64,000 nucleotides of DNA from an uncultured bacterium (GTDB taxonomy: Bacteria; Cyanobacteriota; Vampirovibrionia; Gastranaerophilales; Gastranaerophilaceae): the NCBI GenBank assembly GCA_949300515.1, contig CASGEP010000015.1, positions 1 to 64,000 on the forward strand, read 5' to 3'. Positions 21,077-30,445 of the stretch are shown piece by piece. Both the position numbers and the translations under genes were made by a program. The notes under the pieces were generated by a model. The model was not told where the DNA came from and did no database searches. It saw only the letters and a list, made by a program, of their open reading frames with translations. Every line of letters begins with the position of its first letter. Within the stretch, counting starts at the first letter, position 1.

Positions 21077-21884
21077 TTCTTCCTTCCCTAAAGTCGCTCA
21101 ATATAAATTGGCTTGCGCGCACTGTATCAGGCTGCGCACCTTTTACTATCCAGTTTCTTGCCCGTGCTATGTTTTCTGTTGTGATTTCATTTTCTATTTT
21201 GTAATATTGCCGCAAAAGTCCTTCGTATCCTGCTCCTTGGATTAATTTTAAAAGCTCTGAGGCTACAAATTCGCTGTCATAGGCATTTTCGCTTATTGAG
21301 TTAACGCAGGCAAGTTTTATTGCTCTGCTCTGGTCGTCCTGTCTTGTCGGGATAATCCCCGGAGTATCGAGCAGCTCAACCTTACTGTTAATTCTCACCC
21401 ACTGCTGCTGGCGTGTGACACCTGCTTTTGCGCCGGTTTTTGTTTTGCCTTTTCTGATTAGCCGATTTATCGTGCTTGATTTACCGACATTTGGCATGCC
21501 GATAACCATAGTGCGCGCAGCACGCGGGAGAAGCCCTTTTTTTAAAAGTTCAAGCATAATGGGGTTTGAGATTTCAACGATTTTATCAATAATTGTATTT
21601 ATATCTTTTTGATTGTTTAAGTCGGTTATTATTACGGGCGCGCAGCTTTCTTCTTCGATTTTTTGCGCCCAGAGCTTATTGTAATCAGGGTCGGATAAAT
21701 CCGCCTTATTTAAAAGTATAAGGCGGGATTTGTTCCCGATTAAATTTTGCACATTCTCATATGAGCTTGAGCGGGGAATTCTTGCATCAAGTACCTCAAG
21801 CACAACATCAACAAGGTTTAATTTTTCTTTTAAATCCCGCTGCGCTTTTGCGATGTGTCCGGGAAACCAATGGATATGGCTCAT
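21042..21884 (-). CDS. rbgA: Ribosome biogenesis GTPase RbgA/YlqF
   Basis: A circularly permuted GTPase: G4 NKAD (residues 59-62) precedes G1 GMPNVGKS (129-136) and G3 DTPG (173-176). The N-terminal HWFPGH motif is the hallmark of the YlqF/RbgA family, which acts in late maturation of the 50S subunit. The 280-residue length is typical. It follows rplS, itself a large-subunit protein gene, and overlaps rnhB, an arrangement found in many bacteria. Confidence 0.95.
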   Translation of the reverse strand: MSHIHWFPGHIAKAQRDLKEKLNLVDVVLEVLDARIPRSSSYENVQNLIGNKSRLILLNKADLSDPDYNKLWAQKIEEESCAPVIITDLNNQKDINTIIDKIVEISNPIMLELLKKGLLPRAARTMVIGMPNVGKSSTINRLIRKGKTKTGAKAGVTRQQQWVRINSKVELLDTPGIIPTRQDDQSRAIKLACVNSISENAYDSEFVASELLKLIQGAGYEGLLRQYYKIENEITTENIARARNWIVKGAQPDTVRASQFILSDFREGRIGKITLEKPSV

Positions 21885-21910
21885 AAAATGTCTTCTTTGA
21901 TATTTATCCT

Positions 21911-21941
21911 AAAAACTATGTGCCAAAAAAATGGCACATAG
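21911..21941 (-). terminator. Terminator/attenuator between rplS and rbgA
   Basis: A perfect 10-bp stem (21916-21925 with 21932-21941) has a 6-nt loop. On the minus strand it is followed by T5, so it terminates or attenuates transcription coming from rplS before rbgA. Confidence 0.8.
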
Positions 21942-21968
21942 AATTAAACTCTTGAAAAAACTAAAAGC

Positions 21969-22322
21969 TTATCTTTTATCCATTTTTTCACGGATACGTG
22001 TAGCTTTGCCGGAGCGTTCTCTCAGGTAATAAAGTTTGGAGCGTCTTACATGACCTTTTCTTAATACCTGAATTTTTTCAATTCTGGGTGAGAAAATAGC
22101 GAAAACTCTTTCTACGCCGACACCTTGGAAAATTTTCCTTACGGTAATTGTTTTGTTTATACCTGAACCATGCTTTTTAATAACAGTGCCTTCAAAAGCC
22201 TGAATTCTTTCTTTGTTTCCTTCTATAATGCGTACGAAAACCTTTACGGTATCACCGGGGTTAGTCTCCGGCATTTCTCTTTGAGTATATTCTTTTTCCA
22301 GTTCTTGAATAATAGGATTCAT
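21969..22322 (-). CDS. rplS: Ribosomal protein bL19
   Basis: A 117-residue large-subunit protein. Recognisable L19 features: the N-terminal helix with [28 protein letters not shown] in part, and the conserved [15 protein letters not shown] tail. It sits at the 30S-50S interface. AAAGGTG precedes the ATG. Confidence 0.98.
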   Translation of the reverse strand: MNPIIQELEKEYTQREMPETNPGDTVKVFVRIIEGNKERIQAFEGTVIKKHGSGINKTITVRKIFQGVGVERVFAIFSPRIEKIQVLRKGHVRRSKLYYLRERSGKATRIREKMDKR

Positions 22323-22473
22323 TTTACACCTTTTCTGACTTATATTCTATGTACGAACGATAATAACCGAAACAAACTTAATATTCAAGCCTTTTTTGTG
22401 TATGCAGACTTTTTTGTAAATATTTGTAAAATTACTTTTTCCAAAACAATTTTTTAGAGCATAATTCAGATGT

Positions 22474-24069
22474 ATGAAAAGACATTTTGCCTGTGCGTTT
22501 TTGGTTATACTTTTGTGCTTTTGTTTTATTTTTTGCGAAAGAAAAAACAAAACGCCCCTGACATATAAAGTTTTGGATGTTGATAATCTGAGCAGAATCT
22601 GCATAGATTTGGACTTTGATTTAAAATGTTCGGCGGATGAATATTTTTACCTCAAACATGTTTCACTGTATTTTGAGGGCGAAAAATCCCTTACAAAAGC
22701 TTCAAATGACTGTTTAAGAAAACTGTTGAAAGCTAAAGAGATAACTTTAATCGAGCCTTTATCCCCTTTTTTAAACACGGCAAAAATTGCCGTTGACGGA
22801 GTCGATGCCGCATATATTCTCTTAAAGGAAGGCTATGCAAGGGTGGAGGGTAAAAATATCCCTTCAAGTTACGTTTTTTGGGAAAGTGTTGTCAATCTTT
22901 CAAAAAACAGAGAAATTTTTAAACAAAAATATCAAAATAAACGCATATCCGAAAAAGAAACAGTGCAAAGCGCAGCGCCTGACTTCATAACAGGCTCCGT
23001 TGCGGCGTATTTTATCGAACCTTATCTTTACTCCATGCCTTCAAAAAGGGCAAGAACAAACCTTGCAAAGAGTATAATTTATGGGATAAACAATGCAAAA
23101 AGCTCCGTTTATGCGGCACTCTACGGTATAGAGCAGCAGGAGGAGATTTTATCCGCCCTTACAAAAGCAAAAGAGCGCGGAGTAGATGTAAAAGTAGTCT
23201 GTGACGGCACAGAAGGGCAGAAAGACACCTACAGCGACACTTATAAATTAAGAAAATATTTAGGGGCAAAAAGCGACAACAGCCCGTTTTTTATGCACAA
23301 TAAATTTTTTATTTTCGATAACCAAAAAGTACTTACGACAAGCGCAAATGTTTCATCTGCGGGCACCGGCGGGTACAATTCAAACACCGGTATTTTAATA
23401 AACTCTAAAACAGTTGCAAATGCGTACACAGAGGAGTTTAAACAGATGTATGAGGGACATTTTCACAAAGACAAGACAAAAGTCGAACTGGTTGATTTTA
23501 AGTTAGATGATAATACGACGGTAAGCGTATATTTTCCTCCTGTTTCGGATATATTAAAACCGCTTTCGGATATCATAAAAAACTCGCGTAACGAAATTTT
23601 GGTAAGTGCTTTTTATTTAACGCACAGAGAAATAATAGCCGAGTTAATAAACGCCAAAAAACGCGGAGTCAGCGTATTTGTCACGCTCGATGCCCTCGGC
23701 GCTTATAAGTTTAAAGACAGAATTGAGCTTTTAAAACAGAGCGGAATAAAAGTAAAAACCGAAAACTGGGGCGGCAAAAACCACCAGAAAAATATTCTCT
23801 CGGACGGCTGCACGCTTGTGAGCGGAAGCGCAAATTTTTCTAAAAATGCCGTCATAAAAAACGATGAAAATACTGTTATAATACATAATTGCGCCCTCGG
23901 AGCGGCATATAGAAAGTACTATTTTAAACTTTACAATTCAATAGATGATAAGTACCTTTTTAAATACCCGCCGGCAGAGAGTCTTGAGTCGGGTAATTCC
24001 TGTTATGATAAGCTTGACAACGATTTTGACGGCAAGATTGATAAGGACGATGAGAACTGCAAAAAATGA
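22474..24069 (+). CDS. Exported SNase-like/phospholipase D protein with Ca-binding tail
   Basis: A 531-residue protein. The N-terminal signal segment (CAFLVILLCFCFIFC) may be a lipoprotein signal, although the lipobox is poor. Residues about 30-160 resemble a staphylococcal-nuclease (OB) domain (AAYILLKEGYARV). Two phospholipase D/HKD half-sites follow: H275-N-K-FFIFD and H437-Q-K-NILSD, each followed by S-A-N-(V/F)-S. The last 25 residues (DNDFDGKIDKDDENC) form an EF-hand/thrombospondin-3-type calcium loop. A likely role is extracytoplasmic hydrolysis of phosphodiesters (DNA or phospholipid), but the substrate cannot be told. The start has a CATAAT hexamer 8 nt upstream and no Shine-Dalgarno. 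Confidence 0.85.
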   Translation: MKRHFACAFLVILLCFCFIFCERKNKTPLTYKVLDVDNLSRICIDLDFDLKCSADEYFYLKHVSLYFEGEKSLTKASNDCLRKLLKAKEITLIEPLSPFLNTAKIAVDGVDAAYILLKEGYARVEGKNIPSSYVFWESVVNLSKNREIFKQKYQNKRISEKETVQSAAPDFITGSVAAYFIEPYLYSMPSKRARTNLAKSIIYGINNAKSSVYAALYGIEQQEEILSALTKAKERGVDVKVVCDGTEGQKDTYSDTYKLRKYLGAKSDNSPFFMHNKFFIFDNQKVLTTSANVSSAGTGGYNSNTGILINSKTVANAYTEEFKQMYEGHFHKDKTKVELVDFKLDDNTTVSVYFPPVSDILKPLSDIIKNSRNEILVSAFYLTHREIIAELINAKKRGVSVFVTLDALGAYKFKDRIELLKQSGIKVKTENWGGKNHQKNILSDGCTLVSGSANFSKNAVIKNDENTVIIHNCALGAAYRKYYFKLYNSIDDKYLFKYPPAESLESGNSCYDKLDNDFDGKIDKDDENCKK

Positions 24070-24155
24070 TACAATTTTCTTTATAATTTGCACATCGGGG
24101 CTTTTTTGGTTAAAATGTTATAAAGATTACATTTTGGGATGAGAGTTATAAGTCA

Positions 24156-24260
24156 ATGGAATTTTTCAGAAGGCACAGAAAAATAATAATTTTGATACTA
24201 ACTGTTGTTTTTGTTACCTGGATGGTTGGAGCAACTCTTTTAGTGTCACTTTTCAGTTAA
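24156..24260 (+). CDS. Single-pass membrane microprotein (34 aa)
   Basis: An ATG-started frame of 34 residues: a basic N-terminus (MEFFRRHRK) then a continuous hydrophobic helix (IIILILTVVFVTWMVG...) to the stop. The layout is N-in, one membrane pass, and resembles the membrane anchor of PpiD/SurA-type proteins without the rest. The stop is 5 nt before the M23 peptidase start, so it may be co-translated with it. A weak GAGAG site lies about 9 nt upstream. Support is from composition and context only. Confidence 0.5.
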   Translation: MEFFRRHRKIIILILTVVFVTWMVGATLLVSLFS

Positions 24261-24265
24261 TAAAT

Positions 24266-25420
24266 ATGCACAATTTTTACAGGAAAATTTTATTTTTAAG
24301 CTTTGTTTTTGCACTGTTTTTTAACTGTGCACAGAGTGTTTTTGCCCAGCAGAGCGATGCAAATAAAGCACAGCAGGTTGAGCAGAAGCGCGCTGTTGCA
24401 AAACAGCAGATTCACAAACTTAAACTTCTTGAAAAAATAGAAACAAATAAACTCTACAAAAATCAGAGAAACTTGGAGAGAACGGAACAGAGTCTGAATG
24501 AAAGCAAACTCCAGTATCAAAATGCGCAAAACGAGCTTGAAAATCTTGAAATAAAACTGCAAAAGCTGACCTATAACTACAAGGCTCTGCAAAATGCCAC
24601 AAATAAAAGAATTGTACAAATTTTTAAAACAAAAAGAAAAAACTATGTAGAGTTTTTGCTCTCCGCAAATGACGTAAACAACTTCCTTGACAGGCTGTAT
24701 TTTGAAAATATTGTTATGAAGCAGGATAAGGACAACATTAAAAAAATGCAAAACCAAACAAGGAAGATAGTGGAAGTCAAACGCCAGATTGAAATGCAAA
24801 AGAGATATCTTGAAAGTTCGATTAAGTCAATAGACAGGGAACAAAAGAATATTCAAGATGCCATCAGCCAGAATGAAAAAATGATTTATAAACTGCAAAC
24901 AGACCGCGCTACATGGGAAAAGGCGGAAAGAGATCTTGCACGCCAGAGCCGTGAAATTGCGGAGATGATTAACAAGCAAACGGTAAAATCCGAGAAAAAT
25001 CAACAGAAAATAACGGTATCGGGCGGCTTTATCCGTCCCGTGGGCGGCTCTGTCACCTCTCCTTTCGGCTGGAGAGTGCACCCTATATTTAAAAGAAAAA
25101 TTTATCACTCCGGTGTCGACCTTGGCATGCCGATGAATTCTCCCGTTAAAGCCGCAAACTCGGGAAAAGTTATTTTTGTGGGCTGGTACGGCGGATACGG
25201 TAAGGTTGTAATCATTGACCACGGAAGGATAAACGGGGTGCCTACAACAACTCTGTATGCCCACCTTAACAGCTACAGAGTAAGTGTCGGCTCAACCGTC
25301 GTAAAAGGTCAGGTTATTGCAAATGTCGGAACAACCGGCTATTCAACGGGTCCGCACCTGCACTTTGAAGTCCGCCAAAACGGTAATCCTACTAATCCTT
25401 TTAATTTTATCCCGAGATAA
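24266..25420 (+). CDS. EnvC/NlpD-like M23 murein hydrolase
   Basis: A 384-residue protein. The Sec signal peptide runs to about residue 27 (SVFA, then QQSD). A long coiled coil of Q/K/E/N residues spans about 30-245, and a C-terminal M23/LytM domain (about 255-380) follows. The zinc ligands are intact: H281 and D285 in HSGVDLG, and H366 in HLH; H333 (YAHL) and H364 are the catalytic histidines. It can therefore be an active endopeptidase, unlike E. coli EnvC, whose LytM site is degenerate. It probably acts in septal peptidoglycan cleavage or amidase activation. Confidence 0.92.
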   Translation: MHNFYRKILFLSFVFALFFNCAQSVFAQQSDANKAQQVEQKRAVAKQQIHKLKLLEKIETNKLYKNQRNLERTEQSLNESKLQYQNAQNELENLEIKLQKLTYNYKALQNATNKRIVQIFKTKRKNYVEFLLSANDVNNFLDRLYFENIVMKQDKDNIKKMQNQTRKIVEVKRQIEMQKRYLESSIKSIDREQKNIQDAISQNEKMIYKLQTDRATWEKAERDLARQSREIAEMINKQTVKSEKNQQKITVSGGFIRPVGGSVTSPFGWRVHPIFKRKIYHSGVDLGMPMNSPVKAANSGKVIFVGWYGGYGKVVIIDHGRINGVPTTTLYAHLNSYRVSVGSTVVKGQVIANVGTTGYSTGPHLHFEVRQNGNPTNPFNFIPR

Positions 25421-25502
25421 TAAGCATTTTACATGGTGTAATTTTTTCATGTTTGGGATAAAATACTTGTGATTAGTCTTGCTAAAGTGAGTTTACATTA
25501 AC

Positions 25503-27539
25503 GTGCAAAGTACTAAAAGACTTATACTATCTACTTTTTTGTTGGTTGCATTTAATCTTAATTTTAATGCAGGGCATGCCTTTGAGGTTATATCCGCTCC
25601 GACGGTTGATCCCAACAAAGTCCGCGAAGAGGTTATCGAAAAGACCGACGTTAATTTCGGCGGAATAAAAGAAAAAGACCTCTACGAAGGACCCGGCGTT
25701 GAGGTGCCGAATTTGATTGATGTAATAAAAGACAAAGTTCAGGAAAGACAGGAAGCTAAAGAACAGCAGGAGCCTGAAGTAAAGGAAGAACAGCAGGAGC
25801 AGCAGGTAATTCAAGAGGAAGAAGCAATTACCCCTGATGAGGCTGCAGAAATTGATGCTGCGGGTTCAAACGGGCAAAAACAGGAACTTGGCACACAAAA
25901 TTCAAAACAAAACCTCACTCTTGATGCGGATGAAATGGAATATTTCGAGGACAGAAACGAAATAGAAGCCAGAGGACATGTAAAAATCGTTACATATCCC
26001 GAAAAAACAACTCTGAGCGCGGATAAGGCAATTTATAACAGAGATACAAATATAATCCGCCTTTTTGATAACGTAATTTTGGATAAAAACGGCTCGACCC
26101 TGAAGGGCGATTTTATGAGCATTAACCTCAACGAGGAAAATGTCCTTATGAATGAGCCTACGGGCGTTATGGGAATGATGACAATAAGAGCTCAGGAGGG
26201 CTATGCCTATGCAAATGAAATACAAATGCTTAACGGCGACACCGAGCTTGCAAAAAATGTAGATTTAACCCTTCAGTCAAAAGGTTTTGGCTACTATGAT
26301 CAGGACATTATTCAAGATGAGCTTGTAACAATGGATTTGAGGAAAAAACGCAGCGAGCCTTTGAAAATAAAAACAAAAGAGATAATAATTGAGAGCAAAA
26401 GAGATCATGACACGATAACTTTTAAAGATGCCGAAATTTATTATAAAAAGTTTAAAATAGCAACTGCCCACTCTGCGGAAATTTTGACCGACAAAAACCA
26501 TGCCTTTATCGAAACAAACTTGCCCGAAATAGGTATGATAAGAGATTTTGGTACGTACTTCGGCTGGGGTTATGCAGCTGAAATGCCATTTGGCGGCACT
26601 TTAAAACTTATGCCGGCGATTGTTTACGATTCGGGTCTCGGGATAGGCGGTATAGCAAGGTACAGATCAAAAAGGAACCTTCTTGAAGCAGCTTATGCGA
26701 CCTCAAGCGAAAATCTCATCGTAAGAGGTAAATATCAATTTAATGATAACTGGTACATAGACTACGGTCGTCACGCATATTTTGATGAATGGTTTTTCGG
26801 AAGAAGGCAGCCCGGGTATATGGCACAACTTGTCTATGATAAGTCATACAGGGTAAAAGACCTTGGTGCGGTGTATAAACAAAGGTTTTCGGGCGGCTAT
26901 GTAACAGACTATGGCGTTAATGAAAGCGACAGCAGATTTGGTACTACGCGTTTTCGCTGGCAGGCTGAACTATCAAAAATACTTTTTGAAAAGAGAAACG
27001 ACGAACAGGACATGTACATAAGGACATACGCTTTTGCTCAGGCAGGCGCCACACTCTACGGTACGGGCGATGTCACGGGTGTTGTCAGGTTTGGTCCTTC
27101 TCTGCAAACGCGCGTTAAAAACTGGGGCTCAAGGATTTCCTATGGTATGGCAGGTGTCCATGGGGTCAGCCCTTTGATTTTTGACCAGTACATATACGGT
27201 AAACAATTTATCACAATAGATGAAAACATAAGACTCGGCAAGTATCTGGCTCTTGGCTATCAGGGCACGATATCTATTTTAAGGGATAATCCCGATAAAG
27301 ATTTGCTTACGGAAAATAAATTTTACGTAATTGCGGGTCCGGAGGATGTTAAAGTTGCATTTTCTTATGATACATACCGCGAAAGGGCGCTTTTTGATGT
27401 TTTATTTATGGTCGGAAAAGACAACTCTAAAATTAAATATGATAAGTTGACAATTAAAAATCCCGACAAAGCGGGAAAACAAACAAGCGCGTTTGAAAAC
27501 CTTAAATACTACAGGGTAAAAGTTCCCGAGGATATTTAA
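25503..27539 (+). CDS. LptD/OstA-like outer-membrane assembly protein
   Basis: A 678-residue protein starting at GTG 25503, which places a Sec signal peptide at residues 1-26 (NAGHA before FEV). An E/Q-rich linker (about 85-115) follows. The OstA/LptA-type beta-jellyroll (about 137-260) has DADEMEYFEDRNEIEARGHV and DNVILDKNGSTLKGD. The remaining 400 residues have the alternating aromatic/charged pattern of a beta-barrel. In diderms, LptD inserts LPS or related glycolipid into the outer leaflet, so this is good evidence for an outer membrane. The 3' end overlaps the convergent YkgJ-type gene by 4 nt. Confidence 0.8.
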   Translation: MQSTKRLILSTFLLVAFNLNFNAGHAFEVISAPTVDPNKVREEVIEKTDVNFGGIKEKDLYEGPGVEVPNLIDVIKDKVQERQEAKEQQEPEVKEEQQEQQVIQEEEAITPDEAAEIDAAGSNGQKQELGTQNSKQNLTLDADEMEYFEDRNEIEARGHVKIVTYPEKTTLSADKAIYNRDTNIIRLFDNVILDKNGSTLKGDFMSINLNEENVLMNEPTGVMGMMTIRAQEGYAYANEIQMLNGDTELAKNVDLTLQSKGFGYYDQDIIQDELVTMDLRKKRSEPLKIKTKEIIIESKRDHDTITFKDAEIYYKKFKIATAHSAEILTDKNHAFIETNLPEIGMIRDFGTYFGWGYAAEMPFGGTLKLMPAIVYDSGLGIGGIARYRSKRNLLEAAYATSSENLIVRGKYQFNDNWYIDYGRHAYFDEWFFGRRQPGYMAQLVYDKSYRVKDLGAVYKQRFSGGYVTDYGVNESDSRFGTTRFRWQAELSKILFEKRNDEQDMYIRTYAFAQAGATLYGTGDVTGVVRFGPSLQTRVKNWGSRISYGMAGVHGVSPLIFDQYIYGKQFITIDENIRLGKYLALGYQGTISILRDNPDKDLLTENKFYVIAGPEDVKVAFSYDTYRERALFDVLFMVGKDNSKIKYDKLTIKNPDKAGKQTSAFENLKYYRVKVPEDI

Positions 27540-27976
27540 TCTTTTAAATATTCTTCAAATTTTTTATTCACATCAAAGTAATACCCGCACCCATCAAGCG
27601 TCGTGCCGCCCATATGTATAAAAGAAGGGTTAGGCGAAGGATAGTCCCTGCAGTAGAGCGAGCGGAAAAAATAATTTGCACATTTTCCGTCGTCTTTTAA
27701 CGATTTGCACTTGAACAAAAGTGCACCGTATTGCGGGTTATCCTTGTCGACATCATTGATTTTGCCGTTAATTACAAAGTTATTCAGCCTCCTGTTTTTC
27801 CTTTGGAGTTCTATAAAATCCTCCTGCGATTTTATGTAGCCTTTCTCATCCGAAAATAAAATATTTGAACAGCACTGACCGCACTTTTTGCACTTGCCTT
27901 TTACGACATATTTTGATGAGAAAAGTTTGTTTTTAAAGTGACATATTAAATCTTCGATAAAATTTTTAATCAGCAT
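27536..27976 (-). CDS. YkgJ-family cysteine-cluster protein
   Basis: A 146-residue protein with a CxxCGxCC motif (CKKCGQCCS) and further cysteines at KCKSL, KCANY, LYCRDYP and DGCGYYF, the spacing of the YkgJ/UPF0153 putative zinc- or iron-chelating cluster. CRDYP is typical. The biochemical function of the family is not established. It overlaps the upstream lipoprotein gene by 11 nt and belongs to a minus-strand operon TPR-lipoprotein-YkgJ. Confidence 0.85.
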   Translation of the reverse strand: MLIKNFIEDLICHFKNKLFSSKYVVKGKCKKCGQCCSNILFSDEKGYIKSQEDFIELQRKNRRLNNFVINGKINDVDKDNPQYGALLFKCKSLKDDGKCANYFFRSLYCRDYPSPNPSFIHMGGTTLDGCGYYFDVNKKFEEYLKD

Positions 27977-28373
27977 ATACCCGAAATATCCCTGTGGCGA
28001 TGGCTTTGTTTAAATTTCTTACGCTAAATGCCTGCATTACAAAAATGCCCTCTTCCCTTATTATGTAATAATCGCTGTAATAGTTATCTCCGTTGAGTTT
28101 TACCGTTTTGTTGCGATAGTTTGTATACCCGCCAAACTCGGTTTCAGTATCTTTTTTTGTAAGCGATATGCGAAGCATATCATCCTCAAAGCCTTTTGGG
28201 GAGATGACTGCATAGTACACGGGCTGACCTTTTTTAAAGTAGTATTCGATTTGATTTTTATTCAGCCCGTCTTTAGGGTTTTGCGCGCTAAAAACTATGA
28301 AAGGGTCGCTTTTGCACCCGCCGAGGATGAGCATTTGAAAAATCAGGCAGAATAAAAGCGCTAATTTCTTCAT
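27966..28373 (-). CDS. Predicted lipoprotein, unknown function
   Basis: A 135-residue protein with a lipoprotein signal: MKKLALLFCLIFQMLILGGC, lipobox LGGC with C20 as the lipidated residue. The mature part is beta-rich (YYAVISPKGFEDDMLRISL, GIFVMQAFSVRN). No family is recognised. It overlaps the TPR gene upstream by 4 nt and the YkgJ-type gene downstream by 11 nt, so it is coupled with both. Confidence 0.85.
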   Translation of the reverse strand: MKKLALLFCLIFQMLILGGCKSDPFIVFSAQNPKDGLNKNQIEYYFKKGQPVYYAVISPKGFEDDMLRISLTKKDTETEFGGYTNYRNKTVKLNGDNYYSDYYIIREEGIFVMQAFSVRNLNKAIATGIFRVYAD

Positions 28374-30403
28374 TTTACAAGCTCTTTGTAGAGTTCTTCA
28401 ACTTTTTCCTGTGCTTTTGCCTTTGAATCTTCATCGGCTGCAAATTCGCAGTATTTTTCATAGTTATATATGGCATCTTTTGGCTTGTTTAAAACCTCAT
28501 AACAGGAGGCAAGACCCCAGTACGCATAAGCAAAATCTTCCCTAAGTTCAATTGCCTTTGAAAAGTTTGCGACAGCTTCCTGAAAATTCTCGTTTTCATA
28601 GTTTATCAAGCCTATGTTAAAATAAGCATTTTCGTTTATGGGATTTATATCCAGCGTAATTGTATAATATTCCAGAGCGTTTGTATTTTGGGCAAGGTAT
28701 TTATAGCAATTTCCGATTTTAATTGCCGTTGCATCGTCGTTTTTGTTAATTTCGAGTGCTTTTTTATACTGTTCTATCGCCTTTTCAAACTGTTTTTGTT
28801 TCAGATAGTTATCGCCCGAGAGCACGTATACATCGGCATATTTGCCGTCAATTTCAATTGCTTTTGAAAATGCGCTCTGTGCAAGCTCTAAATCGTTAAG
28901 ATTTTCAAGAGTTTCGCCGTATTCTTTGAAAATATCGGCATTTTCAGGCTCTATCTGAATGGCTTTTTCGTAATTTTCGACCGCTAAATCTTTTATTCCC
29001 ATGCTCTCGTAAGTTTTTGCAAGACCGGTGTAAGCCCTTGTGTTGTCGGGATTTATGGCAAGAGCCTTTGCATAGGTTTCTTTTGCTGTTTTATAGTCTT
29101 TTTTGGAGTTGTAATAGTTTGCCCAGGCAATGTAGTTTGAAGCTAAAGAGTTTTGAATTATTGCGTATTCAAGCTTGTATTTGGTTAAGTTTTCAACAGG
29201 TTCCGCCAGAAGGGAATTATACAAGCTCTCGGCTTTTTTAAATTCTTTTGCTCCCTGCAGTGCAAGGGCTTTGTTGTATTTAGCCTGCAGATTGTTTTTA
29301 TCCTGTACAAGTATTTGATTGTATATAACAATTGCCTTTTGATAATCGCCGTCCTCAAAATAGCTCTTGCCAAGCTCGTTTTTCATATTGGTATTCGTAA
29401 CATCAAGTTTTACGCCCTTTTGAAGCACTGCGATTGCATCTTTGGGTTTTTGAGCGGTTTTATATAAAATACCCAGATTTAAGTACGCATTTGTATCATT
29501 GGGATATCTTTTTAAATAGTCGTTATATGCAACGATTGCTTCATCGTATTTGCCCATTTTTGTTAAAAGAACCGCATAATCAAACTTTAGCGAGTTAAGG
29601 TTTGGCTCGAGTTCAAAGGCTTTGTTAAAGTTGGTATAGGCGCTCTCCTGCTCGTTTAAGTACGATTGAACAATCGCAAGATTACCGTAGGAGGTGTAAT
29701 CGGAGGAGTTAATTTTTACCGCCCTTTCAAAGGCGTCTTTTGCTTCCGTGTATTTTTTGTCCCTTAAAAGTGCCAAACCGTAGCTGCCCCAGTCGTTGAA
29801 GTTGTCAGGATCAGACTCAAGAGCGTTTTCAAATGCTTCAATGGAATTTTTGTAATCTTTAGAGTCCAGATAACATGTCGCAAGGTTCGCTACGGCTCTT
29901 GCGTTGTCAGGGTAGGATGCCAGAAATATTTTATAGTTTTTAATGGCATTTGGGTAGTCTTTCAAGGTATATTGCACATTTGCAATGTTCAGATAATTGT
30001 ATTTGTAATCGGGCATAAGTGAAAGTGACTCCTGATAAGACAAAAGCGCGTTTTCATAGTCGCCTTTCTGCTCGAGTAAATTTCCTATGCTTATATACAA
30101 AAAACCGTCCTCAGGCTTCAGCCTAAGTGTTTTCTGGTAAACTTCAAGCGCTTTGTCGTACTCGCCCACCTGTGCGTACAGACCTGCAAGTTTGGTGTTC
30201 AGTGTTATATCGTTCGGCGAAGTGCCTAAAGCCTTCTCCATCATATCAATCGCATCTTTGTACCTGTTTTGCGATTCAAATTTCTGAGCACTCTTGTAAA
30301 GTTTTATTGACTCTTTTGTCATGGCGGCAAAACAAACGTTTGCGCCCAATGCTGCCGTTATAAGAAGTGCAGCTGCGCCGATTTTTTTAATACTTTTATC
30401 CAT
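28370..30403 (-). CDS. Exported 18-unit TPR protein
   Basis: A 677-residue protein. The signal peptide ends near residue 27 (ANVCFA before AMTKES). The remainder is about 18 consecutive 34-residue tetratricopeptide repeats with the usual W/Y-G-A-Y-F-A-P pattern and PDN/PED turns; the eleventh and twelfth units are separated by a short insertion. It is a periplasmic scaffold for an unknown partner. It is first in an operon with a lipoprotein and a YkgJ protein, opposite the LptD-like gene, which suggests envelope assembly. Transcription starts from a leaderless promoter. Confidence 0.9.
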   Translation of the reverse strand: MDKSIKKIGAAALLITAALGANVCFAAMTKESIKLYKSAQKFESQNRYKDAIDMMEKALGTSPNDITLNTKLAGLYAQVGEYDKALEVYQKTLRLKPEDGFLYISIGNLLEQKGDYENALLSYQESLSLMPDYKYNYLNIANVQYTLKDYPNAIKNYKIFLASYPDNARAVANLATCYLDSKDYKNSIEAFENALESDPDNFNDWGSYGLALLRDKKYTEAKDAFERAVKINSSDYTSYGNLAIVQSYLNEQESAYTNFNKAFELEPNLNSLKFDYAVLLTKMGKYDEAIVAYNDYLKRYPNDTNAYLNLGILYKTAQKPKDAIAVLQKGVKLDVTNTNMKNELGKSYFEDGDYQKAIVIYNQILVQDKNNLQAKYNKALALQGAKEFKKAESLYNSLLAEPVENLTKYKLEYAIIQNSLASNYIAWANYYNSKKDYKTAKETYAKALAINPDNTRAYTGLAKTYESMGIKDLAVENYEKAIQIEPENADIFKEYGETLENLNDLELAQSAFSKAIEIDGKYADVYVLSGDNYLKQKQFEKAIEQYKKALEINKNDDATAIKIGNCYKYLAQNTNALEYYTITLDINPINENAYFNIGLINYENENFQEAVANFSKAIELREDFAYAYWGLASCYEVLNKPKDAIYNYEKYCEFAADEDSKAKAQEKVEELYKELVK

Positions 30404-30438
30404 AAGAGTATTATCTTATGATTTTGTATAAAAATCAA
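30404..30438 (-). promoter_or_regulatory. Leaderless promoter of the TPR operon
   Basis: Minus strand: TTGATT (30438-30433), 17-nt spacer, GATAAT (30415-30410), then exactly 6 nt to the ATG. No ribosome-binding site fits in the gap. Confidence 0.7.
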
Positions 30439-30445
30439 CAGTCAT

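Noticed and set aside
24296-25264. Minus-strand open frames opposite the M23 peptidase gene
   Set aside because: F/L/I-rich antisense of a K/Q/N-rich coiled coil; no independent support.
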